Part shown: in pieces, positions 15,746 to 25,388 of the stretch
Layout: every line of letters starts with the position of its first letter
Position numbering within the stretch: position 1 is the first letter of the stretch
From: Chitinophagaceae bacterium
Lineage (GTDB): Bacteria; Bacteroidota; Bacteroidia; Chitinophagales; Chitinophagaceae
Assembly: GCA_019638595.1 (NCBI GenBank)
Contig: JAHBTJ010000016.1
Location: 62,001 to 126,000, forward strand
Length of the DNA: 64,000 nucleotides
Reading direction: 5' to 3'
Translations under genes and position numbers: made by a program
Notes under the pieces: generated by a model
The model's input: only the letters and a program-made list of their open reading frames with translations
Database searches by the model: none
What the model was told of the DNA's origin: nothing

Positions 15746-18700
15746 TTAGAATGAAGCGCTTAACCTGAAGAGTACTTGTTTGGCAGGCGGATACACATCG
15801 TTTTCCGGGTCCAGCCCTGTCCATTTTGTGAAAGTAGCCAGGTTAATGGCGCTTACAGAAACACGTAATCCTTCCAGTGTTCCCAGTTTGCGCAGCATGG
15901 TCTTGGGTACAGTATATCCAAGCTCAATATTTTTTAAGCGAAGAAATCCCGCGTTTTCTACAAACCTGCTCGATTCCCTGTTGTTAACATTCGGATCTTC
16001 AAATACAGCTCTCGGTATAGTGGTGGAAGGGTTTTGAGATGTCCAGCGGTTAAGAACGGTTGCCCATTGATTAACACCGTTGCTGCTCATAGATTCTCCA
16101 CCCGCGCGTTGCCAGTTGTATTTCTGTACATCGCCTACACCCTGGAAAAACACGGAAAGATCAAATCCTTTCCAGCCGAGGTTGGCATTAAAGCCATAAA
16201 AATATCCGGGGATGGTTTTCCCCAGGTAAGTCCTGTCGTTGGAATTCACTAGGCCATCCGGGGAATTATTCCATTTGCCGGGAGCAGTTGGATCGCCATG
16301 CACATCCTCAAAATAAATATCGCCCGGCTTGGGTTTTTTAACGGCGGGGTCACTGGGATCCTGCCCGGCCGTAACGTCGGTATTTTTTGTACGCCACGCA
16401 TCCACTTCCGCCTCGCTCTGGAAAATGCCGCCCATTTTATATCCCCTGATGAAGAACATGGAATATCCTTCAATTACATTATCGCTGAAAGGAATGCCCC
16501 CGTTAAGTGTAATAACACGGTTTTTTACAGTGGTAAAATTGCCTGAAAGGCTCAGTGTAAGATCGCGGGCGATTGTTTCCGTATAACCCAGTTGCAGCTC
16601 TATACCGCTGTTGCGTACAGAGGCCACATTGATATCGGGCTGGTATTCAATGCCGGTGCTGGGCGGCGGAGTTACAGACTGGATGATGTTCTTATTGATC
16701 TTGTTGTAATACTCCAGCGTAAAGTTGATCTTGTTGTTGAAAAGAGTAGCATCGAAGCCGATGCCCGAAGTGGTCAATGTTTCCCAGCTTAGGGTGGTAT
16801 TGGCAAAATTGGGAAGGAAGGCGCCAAAATATTGTGTTCCTATAGGGTTGCCGTTGCCTGAGCCAAAGGAATAATTAGGAACCGTAATGCCCGGGTTTAC
16901 GATTGAAAGATAGGCAAATCCCGCGGTGCCCTGCTCGTTGCCTACCTGTCCCCAGTTGGCTCTCAGCTTCAGGTCGTTGATCCAGGTAAGCGGAGCAAAG
17001 AATTTTTCGGATGAAATGCGCCACGCTACTGCTGCCGAAGGGAAGGTTCCCCACCTGTAGTTGGGTGCAAAGCGCGAAGATCCGTCTCTGCGTACGCTCA
17101 GGTCGAGATAGTACCTGTCTGAATACTTATAGCTTACTCTTCCTACAAAACCCAGCAACGACCTGCGTTCCAGGGTTTGCTGACCACCGGTGTTAAGGAG
17201 GGGCAGTTGCGAGGTGGTGCGCAGGTTGGGATCCCTGGAAAAGAGAGAGCCGCCACCGCTGAGAATTTTCCATTGCCAGTTCTGGTGATTGGCTACGCCC
17301 GTAATTTCAATTTGATGATTGTTGGCGATAGTAGTGGCGTAGGTTGCCTGTAATTCTTTTGTATAGCTGATGTTATAAGTGTTGCGGGTATTAAGTGTGG
17401 CCACCACATTGCTGTCGCGTCCGTAAGGGTTTCCGGGGGTTTGGTTGAACCGGTATGCTTCAAAGTCGTTATACGAATCATTGCGTGTAACAAAGTAATC
17501 GCCCGCCAGTAATCCTTTTATCCGTAATCCTTTAAAGGGAGTGATCTGTATATAACCATTTCCCAGCGCTCTTTGCTGGTGGTATACATTGTCGTTCACC
17601 GCCATAAAGCCAAACGGGTTAAACCTCGTTTGTTGCCCATATAACGGATACGGGTAACCGTCCACAAATCTTTTAATGGGGTTGGAGTTTACCAGGTTGG
17701 GATCGTAATCGGGGTTGGGTTCAAATTCCGTTGCGTATACCTGCGCGTATCCCGCGTAGCCGTTGGGATCGTATATTGGCTGCCACGGTAATGTGGTCAT
17801 TGCCCCGCTCAGGTCTCCGCTGGTTTCATTCAGGTTTTTTTCATATACCAGCCTGGTGGTCAGTCCTACCTCTATAATACGTGATACTTTGCTGCTCAGG
17901 TTAGTGGCAAGAGAGTAACGGTCGAGCCTGCTGCCTAACAAAGTGCCTTCGGTTTTATAATAGCTCCCGGAAATATAGTAGTTGAGCGATTCATTGGCGC
18001 CCGATACTTTTAAGCTCACATTGGCTGCCGGTGCGTTTTTGTTGAGGTACGCCTTTTGCCAGTCTATAAATGGCTTATTGCCCAGGTATTTGGGGCTTGT
18101 TTCGTCAAATTCCGGTCCAAATGCCGTAGGATCGCCAAACGGAACGATATCGCCCCCATTGTATTTCGGGTTGTTGCCGTAAGCTTCTTTATACAGGTCA
18201 ACCAGTTGCTGGGGCGTTAATACGGCTTTACCCTCCGAAACAGAGTTTTGAATACCGTAATAAGCGTTCAGCTCAATCCGGGGCTTGCCGGTTTTGCCCC
18301 GTTTGGTGGTAATAAGAATAACGCCATTGGCGGCTCTTACCCCGTATATGGCGGCAGCCGAAGCATCTTTTAATACACTGATTGATTCAATATCGTTGGG
18401 ATCTACTATTGTAAATACATTGATCGGCGTTCTCAGGTCCTGCAGTACGGCTTCGTTCCTGCCCAATCCACCTTCTGTAAGCGGAATGCCATCTATTACA
18501 TACAGGGGGTCGTTTACGCCGTTAAAAGTGTTTACTCCCCTTATACGCACATTCACGCGGTCGTTGGGGTTACCGCTGGGCGTGCTTACAAATACGCCGG
18601 CCATTCTTCCCTGCATAGCCAATTCGGCAGAAGCGGCGCTGCTTTTTTCGATTTCTTTGGCGCTGGTGGTAGATATAGCGCCTGTAAGATCTTTTTTCTG

Positions 18701-19348
18701 GCGCTGTCCGTAACCTATAACCACTACTTCATCCAGTCCTTTGGCAGTAGCCGTAAGGGTTATATTGATCACCGTACGGTTGTTAACAGGAACTCTTTCA
18801 CTGATAAACCCCACGGAGCTGAATACCAGCACCCCGTTTTCAGGAGCATTGATGCTGAACTCGCCCTGCGTGTTGGTGGCTGTTTGTACCTTGCTGTTTT
18901 CAAGCGCCACGGTAACGCCTTGCAGTGGCGAACCGTTTATATCTGTAACCGTACCCGTAACCGTTATTTGGCTGCCCTGCACGGTGCTGGTAATTACAAT
19001 CAGGTCTTCATCTACCTTCCTGAAAGTAAATCCTGTTTTGTCCAGTATTTTCGAGAGCACTTCCGGAACAGGCGCGTTTTTTACCTGAAGGGTTACCGTA
19101 AGGTCTGCCGGGAAAAAATTGTTGGCATACACGAACTTGTAATCCGTTTTTCTCTCAATGGTTCGCAGGGCCTTGCTGATAGGAACATCTTTCAGATCCA
19201 GCGTTAGTTTGGTTTCTTGCGAATACCCGTTTGCCGATACCTGCAAACAGGTTACAAGAATAATAATGAAAGCCAGCTTCATAAGCAATGCAATTTTCAA
19301 AAGCGCGGAAACCCGTTGCAGGGCCCTGCTTTGTTGCCATTTTTTCAT
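15746..19348 (-). CDS. SusC/RagA-family TonB-dependent receptor with STN signalling domain
   Basis: A 1200-residue outer-membrane receptor. Order: a long N-terminus with signal peptide (to about residue 43, SANGYSQ), an STN domain (about 45-125), a carboxypeptidase-regulatory-like domain (about 128-210), the SusC signature GLDEVVVIGYGQRQKKDLTG, a plug domain, and a 22-strand barrel ending in FRLSASF with terminal Phe. The STN domain is the part that passes a ligand signal to FecR in the periplasm, and this fits the FecR and ECF sigma genes directly upstream. It imports glycan fragments with energy from TonB/ExbBD. Transcription continues into susD. Confidence 0.95.
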   Translation of the reverse strand: MKKWQQSRALQRVSALLKIALLMKLAFIIILVTCLQVSANGYSQETKLTLDLKDVPISKALRTIERKTDYKFVYANNFFPADLTVTLQVKNAPVPEVLSKILDKTGFTFRKVDEDLIVITSTVQGSQITVTGTVTDINGSPLQGVTVALENSKVQTATNTQGEFSINAPENGVLVFSSVGFISERVPVNNRTVINITLTATAKGLDEVVVIGYGQRQKKDLTGAISTTSAKEIEKSSAASAELAMQGRMAGVFVSTPSGNPNDRVNVRIRGVNTFNGVNDPLYVIDGIPLTEGGLGRNEAVLQDLRTPINVFTIVDPNDIESISVLKDASAAAIYGVRAANGVILITTKRGKTGKPRIELNAYYGIQNSVSEGKAVLTPQQLVDLYKEAYGNNPKYNGGDIVPFGDPTAFGPEFDETSPKYLGNKPFIDWQKAYLNKNAPAANVSLKVSGANESLNYYISGSYYKTEGTLLGSRLDRYSLATNLSSKVSRIIEVGLTTRLVYEKNLNETSGDLSGAMTTLPWQPIYDPNGYAGYAQVYATEFEPNPDYDPNLVNSNPIKRFVDGYPYPLYGQQTRFNPFGFMAVNDNVYHQQRALGNGYIQITPFKGLRIKGLLAGDYFVTRNDSYNDFEAYRFNQTPGNPYGRDSNVVATLNTRNTYNISYTKELQATYATTIANNHQIEITGVANHQNWQWKILSGGGSLFSRDPNLRTTSQLPLLNTGGQQTLERRSLLGFVGRVSYKYSDRYYLDLSVRRDGSSRFAPNYRWGTFPSAAVAWRISSEKFFAPLTWINDLKLRANWGQVGNEQGTAGFAYLSIVNPGITVPNYSFGSGNGNPIGTQYFGAFLPNFANTTLSWETLTTSGIGFDATLFNNKINFTLEYYNKINKNIIQSVTPPPSTGIEYQPDINVASVRNSGIELQLGYTETIARDLTLSLSGNFTTVKNRVITLNGGIPFSDNVIEGYSMFFIRGYKMGGIFQSEAEVDAWRTKNTDVTAGQDPSDPAVKKPKPGDIYFEDVHGDPTAPGKWNNSPDGLVNSNDRTYLGKTIPGYFYGFNANLGWKGFDLSVFFQGVGDVQKYNWQRAGGESMSSNGVNQWATVLNRWTSQNPSTTIPRAVFEDPNVNNRESSRFVENAGFLRLKNIELGYTVPKTMLRKLGTLEGLRVSVSAINLATFTKWTGLDPENDVYPPAKQVLFRLSASF

Positions 19349-19470
19349 ATTTTTACCTTGTTTAGTTTAAAATGAGCCGGATGGATCGTACAAAATCAGC
19401 CTGACTCAAAAACTTTCAATGGGGGGAATGCGTCAACATTCTCCCTTTATGCCTGTTTTGGTTATTATTT

Positions 19471-20601
19471 TTATCTGCCAATAGCGATCTTATTATTCTC
19501 TTCAATTTTATATTCAAAGCGCCTGGATAATTGTAAAGCATTCAGCACCTGAATTACATTTTTTTGATCAAAAACGGCTGTATACCTGAACTGCTTTACC
19601 TGGTTATCGGTAAACACAATGCTTATGTTGTACCAGCGCTGCAGCTCGGCTGCAATGTCCTCGAAAGTATTATCGGTAAATACCAGCCTGTTTTCTGTCC
19701 AGGAAACTTCCGCCAGGGTGCTGTCTGTTTTGTAGTAGGTTAAAGCTTTTATTTTGAAATCCGGCGCAGCCGGGGCTGTACTGTTTTTATTATCGGTGGA
19801 ACGGATGGTCTCCTTTTCGGGAGTGTTAGGCAAAACAATTTTCTGATGAGGCTTCAAAAGCACTTTTTTGTTGGAATTGTTACGGATGGTTACTTCAACC
19901 GATCCTTTGATCAGGGATGTTTCGCTGAGCTTATCTCCCGGGTAGGCTTTAACATTAAACACGGTGCCTAATACTTTCACGTCCATGTTGGTGGTATGAA
20001 TGATAAAGGGCTTTTCAGCATTGTGCGCCACATCAAAAAAGGCTTCGCCTGTAAGCGTAATTTCCCTGTTGTGCATATTAAAGCTCCTGGAAATATCAAT
20101 ACTGCTACCGGCGTTCAGCATTACTTTGCTGCCGTCCGGTAATTGAAATGATTTTCGCTCCCCGGCCTTGCTTATTTCTTTAAAGTTGTATTGCAACGCT
20201 GCCTGCTCGTTTTGTGTGTCGTGTTTTTTAGGCGGACTGAATACAAAAAACAGGATGGCTACCGCGGCGGCCGATGCTGCTGCATATGCAAAGATCTTTT
20301 TTCCAAACCTGCGGGCCGGAACAGGCAATTCCCGCGGCAATATGGTAACAGGGGTTTGGGAAATGTGTTGCTGAAAGGCGTTCTCAAACCGGTTTTTATC
20401 TGCTGTAAGTTGTTCTGTAGTATGTCCGCCGGTAAGCGCCAGGAGCAGTTCTTTGGCCTCACAGATCATTTCTTTTTTCCCGGGGTTATCATGGACCCAG
20501 TTTTCCCAGAACTGTATATCTTCTTCATTATTACCCGTACAATAATTCCTGAAGGAGCCGTCCAGCATAAAATCTTCTGCCTCGTAATTACTGTAGTCCA
20601 T
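19471..20601 (-). CDS. FecR-family anti-sigma factor
   Basis: A 376-residue membrane protein. The cytoplasmic N-terminal part (about 1-100) binds the sigma factor, one membrane helix lies at about 103-121 (FAYAAASAAAVAILFFVF), the FecR domain follows (about 150-250, with SFQLPDGSKVMLNAGSSID and REITLTGEAFFDVAHN), and a C-terminal DUF4974/STN-like domain (about 300-375) ends the protein. It holds the ECF sigma inactive until the STN domain of the SusC protein signals substrate binding. It lies between the sigma gene and susC on the same strand. Confidence 0.93.
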   Translation of the reverse strand: MDYSNYEAEDFMLDGSFRNYCTGNNEEDIQFWENWVHDNPGKKEMICEAKELLLALTGGHTTEQLTADKNRFENAFQQHISQTPVTILPRELPVPARRFGKKIFAYAAASAAAVAILFFVFSPPKKHDTQNEQAALQYNFKEISKAGERKSFQLPDGSKVMLNAGSSIDISRSFNMHNREITLTGEAFFDVAHNAEKPFIIHTTNMDVKVLGTVFNVKAYPGDKLSETSLIKGSVEVTIRNNSNKKVLLKPHQKIVLPNTPEKETIRSTDNKNSTAPAAPDFKIKALTYYKTDSTLAEVSWTENRLVFTDNTFEDIAAELQRWYNISIVFTDNQVKQFRYTAVFDQKNVIQVLNALQLSRRFEYKIEENNKIAIGR

Positions 20602-20698
20602 GTAAAGTTTTTATTATGGAGGAAAGCGCCCGCTTTTTTTACTATAAAAAACAGGATTTTTTATAAAATGACCGGCACTGAACTTGCACGGAAGGCGC

Positions 20699-21325
20699 TT
20701 ATAGGAAAAGAAGGCAGCAGAGTGAAGTAAGTATAACGGGATAGGGAACCGGTTCGCTGTTGGCCGGGCAGGGTTGAAGCAGGGATGCTTTCAGCGTTTT
20801 AAGTGCGTGGTGTACAATATTATATGCGGTTCGTTTGGTAATGGAGCAACGGGTAGCGATCTCGTCATATTCAAGATCTTCAAAAAATTTCATCCGGAGC
20901 AGCTCTTTCTCTCTTTGAGTGAGCGTTTCCATAGCCCGGCGTAAACGCTCGCTTAACTCTTTGTTATGCTGTATTTGTATAAGATATTCCTCGTATGAAA
21001 ACTCCTTATCATGGATCTCGTTTATATACAATGCCGTTTTTTGATGCCTGCTGCTGTTTAGTTTTATTTCCGACATTATTTCGCGGCGAAGGCAGGTGAG
21101 CAGGTAGGAACGCACATTTTCCACAACCGGAAGCCTTTCACGATTGTCCCACAGCCGGAGCAATACCTGTGTAATGCAGTCTGTGGTAAGCTCCCTGTTA
21201 CCGGTAAGTTTAATGCCATAGTTCAACAATCCTATGTAGTGATGGTTGTATAAGTCAAGCAGGGCTTCCTGCTTTCCGTTTTTAAGCCGGGTCCAGGCAA
21301 CAGTATGGCACGCGTTTGTAAGCAT
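20699..21325 (-). CDS. ECF-type RNA polymerase sigma factor
   Basis: A 208-residue ECF sigma factor. Region 2 spans about residues 20-85 (LYNHHYIGLLNYGIKLTGNR ... LLRLWDNRERLPVVENVRSY). Region 4 spans about 130-185, with LTQREKELLRMKFFEDLEYD and the recognition helix CSITKRTAYNIVHHALKTLK. The last 20 residues are unusually hydrophobic (VILTSLCCLLFL), which is rare for a soluble sigma factor; this may be read-through of a changed 3' end. It should direct the susC-susD operon downstream, released by FecR. Confidence 0.92.
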   Translation of the reverse strand: MLTNACHTVAWTRLKNGKQEALLDLYNHHYIGLLNYGIKLTGNRELTTDCITQVLLRLWDNRERLPVVENVRSYLLTCLRREIMSEIKLNSSRHQKTALYINEIHDKEFSYEEYLIQIQHNKELSERLRRAMETLTQREKELLRMKFFEDLEYDEIATRCSITKRTAYNIVHHALKTLKASLLQPCPANSEPVPYPVILTSLCCLLFL

Positions 21326-21700
21326 AAGAGGAACGGCGCTTTTGTTATATCCAATTGCAGCCGTGTTCAGTTAGTTAAGGTAAAAAACATTTACGGTATT
21401 TTGCAAATACCTTTTTTTATTTGATCAATAAAATACCTCAAATGCTGCTTTGTGTATTTAAAAAAGAAAAACAGGCAAGCGTAAAAAATATTGATAGAGA
21501 TGGAGATAAGACACTACGGATTGGTATAGTGCAGGTGTGAATTACTGGTGTATAAGTAAAAACGGAATCCTTATTATATAAAATGCTTTTGTTCTTCCAT
21601 AGAAAGCAAATGATATATTGGATGGTGATCCGTTTAGCTGTGTTGCTATATTGTTCGGGAGTTAAAAGCCGGAACAACCGGGATGGACGGATGTTTGTAA
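21326..21700. promoter_or_regulatory. Divergent intergenic region with nested palindromes
   Basis: This 375-nt region separates the sigma gene (minus) from the FG-GAP lipoprotein gene (plus). GGTATTTTGCAAATACC (21395-21411) is a near-perfect palindrome, followed by TTTATTTGATCAATAAA around 21416-21432 and AAAATACC. Together they make a symmetrical block about 70-110 nt upstream of the sigma gene. No further gene is visible. Confidence 0.4.
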
Positions 21701-24700
21701 ATGATCCTTATTATGTTACTTAAACAGGCCCGGTATACGGCCGGCATTTTTTTTCTTTTCTGCGGTTTGCTTTATTCCTGCAACCGGGCAACTGTAAGCA
21801 ACAGTTTGTTTAAAGAGCTGGATGCTTCTGCTACAGGTATTCATTTCAATAACAGGGTTACTGAAAATGATTCTGTAAACCCGCTTGATCTTGAGTTTTT
21901 GTATAATGGGGGAGGAGTAGGGGTAGGTGATTTTAACAATGACGGGCTGCCCGATCTTTATTTTACTGCCGGCATGGTATCCAATAGGCTGTATCTCAAT
22001 AAGGGTAATCTAAGTTTTGCCGATGTAACCGAACAGGCGAATGTAAGCGGCGGGGGCAGGTGGTGCAACGCGGTATCTGTAATTGATATTAATAACGATG
22101 GATTAATGGATATTTACCTGTGCGCTACCATTAAAAAAGACCCGGAGTTAAGAAAGAATATTTTGTACGTAAACCAGGGAATGAATGAGGATAAAATTCC
22201 CGTGTTTAAAGAGATGGCATCTGAATACGGCCTGGCGGATACAAGCTATTCCGTACATGCCGCTTTTTTTGATTATGATAATGACGGCGATCTTGATATG
22301 TACCTGGCTACTACCAGGCTTACTTCCAGGAATACTGTGCAGTTCCGGAACAGGAATATCGCCGATAGTGTAACGGAAGACTTTGACAGGCTGTATCGCA
22401 ACGACTGGAATGAAACGCTGGGGCATCCGGTATTTACCGATGTTAGTAAAGCATCGGGCATTGGCGCTCACGGCTACGCGTTAGGGTTAGCGATCGCCGA
22501 TATCAACCTTGATGGCTGGAAAGATGTATATGTGGCGAACGATTTTTTTACGAGTGATGAACTATATATCAATAACGGCAACGGCACATTTTCAAATCAA
22601 CTGGAAACATATTTTAAGCATGCTGCTCAAAATGCCATGGGTACTGATATAGCAGATGTTAACAACGACGGGTTGGCGGATGTTATTACCGTAGATATGA
22701 ACCCTGAAGATAATTTCAGGAAGAAAAAGAACCTGGGCAGCGCTAATTACAATATGTACCAGGATATGATCAATGGCAATTACGCCCTGCAATATATCAG
22801 GAATACGCTGCAATTGAACCGGGGACCGCGGATGCTGGAGCATGATTCGGCGGGAGCGCCTGTTTTCAGCGAGATCGGTTTCCTGGCGGGAGTTGCCGGA
22901 ACGGATTGGAGCTGGAGCCCTTTGCTGGCTGATTTTGATAATGATGGTTTCCGGGATTTGATGATCACCAATGGCTATCCGCGCGATGTTACGGATCATG
23001 ACTTTGCTGTTTTCAGCCAAAATGCCCCGCCGCAAATAAGTAAAAAGGAATTGATTGATCAGATCCCGCAGATCAGGATACACAACTATGCGTTCAGGAA
23101 TAAAGGAGGGATTGGCTTTGAAGATATGACTGTTGAATGGGGATTGGATAAGCCCTGTTTTTCCGGCGGGGCTGTGTATGTGGACCTTGATAATGATGGC
23201 GACCTGGATTATGTGATTAATAATATTAACGACAAGGCTTTTGTGTATGAAAACACCCTGAACAGCCCGGGGAAAATTACAGCCGGTTATATAAAAGTAG
23301 CGTTGAAAGGAACAACAAGCAACCTGCATGCTATAGGCGCCTTTGTTAAGTTGTATTATAACAATACGATGCAGGTGGTTGAAAATAATCCTGTGCGGGG
23401 ATATCTTTCTACCGTGCAGGATATTGTTCATTTTGGGGTAGGAAGCGTTCAAAATATTGATTCGATCATTGTTCAATGGAGTAACACTCAACGAACGGTG
23501 CTGCGTAATGTACCGGTTAACCGGTTGATCACAATAGACATACGATCGGCGCAAAGCCATCGGCCCGTTGCTTTGCCGGTAGCAAACCTGTTTACAGATA
23601 TTACAGGAGAAGCAGGTGTGCGGTATATGCATGCTGAAATGGATTATGCCGATTTTATCCATCAGCGTTTGCTGCCGCACAAATTATCGCAATATGGCGC
23701 GGGGCTTGCGGCGGGTGATGTGAACGGCGATGGATTGGATGATCTTGTTACGGGTGGTAATACCATTAGTGACGCGCTGGTTTTTTTACAACAGGCTAAC
23801 GGAAAATTTTTGCAGCAAAAATTACCTGCGGATACAGGAGCGGATGCAAGAACCCCTGAAAGCCTGGGCATTTTATTGTTCGATGCGGATAATGATGGTG
23901 ACCTGGATATTTATATGGCCAGCGGTAGTTCTGAGTTTATGGCGGGAACGCCTAACTACCAGGATCGTTTATATGTAAATACGGGCTCCGGTAAATTTGT
24001 AATTGATAAAAACGCTTTACCAAAAAATTATACAAGTAAAAGCTGTGTAAAGGCAGTGGATTTTGATCATGACGGCGATTTGGATTTATTTGTGGGAGGT
24101 CGCGTATTACCGGGAAAATATCCCCAACCGGTCAGCAGCCTGTTGCTGCGCAATGATTCAAAGAACGGGCATATTCGTTTTACAGATGTAACGAAGGAGG
24201 CTGCGAAAGACCTGCATGAGATCGGACTGGTAAGCGACGCGCTGTGGACGGATTTTGATAATGATGGCTGGGAAGACCTGGTGCTGGCAGGAGAGTGGAT
24301 GCCGCTCGTGTTCCTGAAAAATGAAAAGGGAATATTGAGGAACGTAACTTCCGGAACAGGACTGGCAGGCTTTACAGGCTGGTGGAACAGTATTGCAGCC
24401 GGCGATTTTGATAATGACGGCGATATGGATTATATAGCGGGTAACCTTGGACTTAACAGTTTTTACAGGGCTTCGCTACAATATCCCGTAAGGATATATG
24501 GCAACGACTTCGACAGGAACGGCAGCTATGATATTGTTACATCGGTTTATATGAAAGATGCGGAAGGAATGCTGAAAGAGTATCCCGCAAAGGGACGCGA
24601 CGAAATTGCAGCGCAGATCCCCGCTCTTAAAAAGAAATTCCCCACGTATAAAAGTTTTGGCAACGCCACCATAAAGGATATTTTTTCTGCTAACGATAAA

Positions 24701-25324
24701 AAAGGGATGCTGGTGCAGGAGGCCGGCCAAATGCAAAGCTGCTATATTAAAAACAATGGCAACGGGAAGTTTGAAATGATCCCTTTGCCTGTGGAGGCCC
24801 AGGTAGCGCCTGTATTTGCTGTTGCCGTGCAGGATTGTGATGGAGACGGGAACCTGGATATAGTATTAACGGGCAATGATTTTGGCGGCGAAATTTCTAC
24901 GGGAAGGTACGATGCGTTGAATGGACTGCTTTTAAAAGGAGATGGGGCCGGTGGCTTTAAATCTTTATCTATAGCAGGGAGTGGCATTTTTATTCCGGGT
25001 GATGGAAAAGCGCTGGCAGCGCTTCGCCGTGCCGACGGTCATTACCTGTTAGCCGCAACGCAAAACAGGGATGCGCTGAAAATATTCAGACTAAAAAATA
25101 AGTTCCCGGTATTGATACCTCAGCGGGGAGAAACCCATGCGCTGATCTACCTGGAAAACGGATCGGTTCGCAGGCAGGAATTTTATTGTGGAAGCTCTTT
25201 TTTATCGCAATCGTTGAATATGTTGTTGTTAAATGCCGTAACAGACAGTATCGTCTTTTTTGACCGCTCCGGCGGCAAACGAACGGTAACAGCCACAAAT
25301 AAAAGTTCATCCGGCAGTAAATAA
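21701..25324 (+). CDS. Large FG-GAP/VCBS repeat lipoprotein with ASPIC/UnbV domain (CRTAC1-like)
   Basis: A 1207-residue surface lipoprotein (signal ending LFCGLLYSC, C27). About fourteen calcium-binding-like repeats of the form DxNNDGxxDL/DxDNDGDLDx run along the protein (for example DFNNDGLPDLYFTAG, DYDNDGDLDMYLATT, DADNDGDLDIYMASG), as in beta-propellers of integrin type. Between two blocks of repeats, at about residues 545-625, an ASPIC/UnbV domain is visible (GYLSTVQDIVHFGVG). Such proteins often accompany SusCD loci in Bacteroidota and may bind glycans at the surface; catalytic activity is not established. It is divergent from the sigma gene and followed 64 nt later by a sulfatase. ATG 21713 is an alternative start. 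Confidence 0.9.
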   Translation: MILIMLLKQARYTAGIFFLFCGLLYSCNRATVSNSLFKELDASATGIHFNNRVTENDSVNPLDLEFLYNGGGVGVGDFNNDGLPDLYFTAGMVSNRLYLNKGNLSFADVTEQANVSGGGRWCNAVSVIDINNDGLMDIYLCATIKKDPELRKNILYVNQGMNEDKIPVFKEMASEYGLADTSYSVHAAFFDYDNDGDLDMYLATTRLTSRNTVQFRNRNIADSVTEDFDRLYRNDWNETLGHPVFTDVSKASGIGAHGYALGLAIADINLDGWKDVYVANDFFTSDELYINNGNGTFSNQLETYFKHAAQNAMGTDIADVNNDGLADVITVDMNPEDNFRKKKNLGSANYNMYQDMINGNYALQYIRNTLQLNRGPRMLEHDSAGAPVFSEIGFLAGVAGTDWSWSPLLADFDNDGFRDLMITNGYPRDVTDHDFAVFSQNAPPQISKKELIDQIPQIRIHNYAFRNKGGIGFEDMTVEWGLDKPCFSGGAVYVDLDNDGDLDYVINNINDKAFVYENTLNSPGKITAGYIKVALKGTTSNLHAIGAFVKLYYNNTMQVVENNPVRGYLSTVQDIVHFGVGSVQNIDSIIVQWSNTQRTVLRNVPVNRLITIDIRSAQSHRPVALPVANLFTDITGEAGVRYMHAEMDYADFIHQRLLPHKLSQYGAGLAAGDVNGDGLDDLVTGGNTISDALVFLQQANGKFLQQKLPADTGADARTPESLGILLFDADNDGDLDIYMASGSSEFMAGTPNYQDRLYVNTGSGKFVIDKNALPKNYTSKSCVKAVDFDHDGDLDLFVGGRVLPGKYPQPVSSLLLRNDSKNGHIRFTDVTKEAAKDLHEIGLVSDALWTDFDNDGWEDLVLAGEWMPLVFLKNEKGILRNVTSGTGLAGFTGWWNSIAAGDFDNDGDMDYIAGNLGLNSFYRASLQYPVRIYGNDFDRNGSYDIVTSVYMKDAEGMLKEYPAKGRDEIAAQIPALKKKFPTYKSFGNATIKDIFSANDKKGMLVQEAGQMQSCYIKNNGNGKFEMIPLPVEAQVAPVFAVAVQDCDGDGNLDIVLTGNDFGGEISTGRYDALNGLLLKGDGAGGFKSLSIAGSGIFIPGDGKALAALRRADGHYLLAATQNRDALKIFRLKNKFPVLIPQRGETHALIYLENGSVRRQEFYCGSSFLSQSLNMLLLNAVTDSIVFFDRSGGKRTVTATNKSSSGSK

Positions 25325-25388
25325 GGCATTGTTTGTTATGGTAGCCTTACCGGGAAAATTTATATTCGTTTTTCAAATACCGGCGTAA

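Noticed and set aside
22592-23680. A 362-codon minus-strand frame inside the FG-GAP lipoprotein gene
   Set aside because: It is the antisense of a gene full of D-x-D-N-D-G repeats; no domain is seen and the plus strand is clearly coding.
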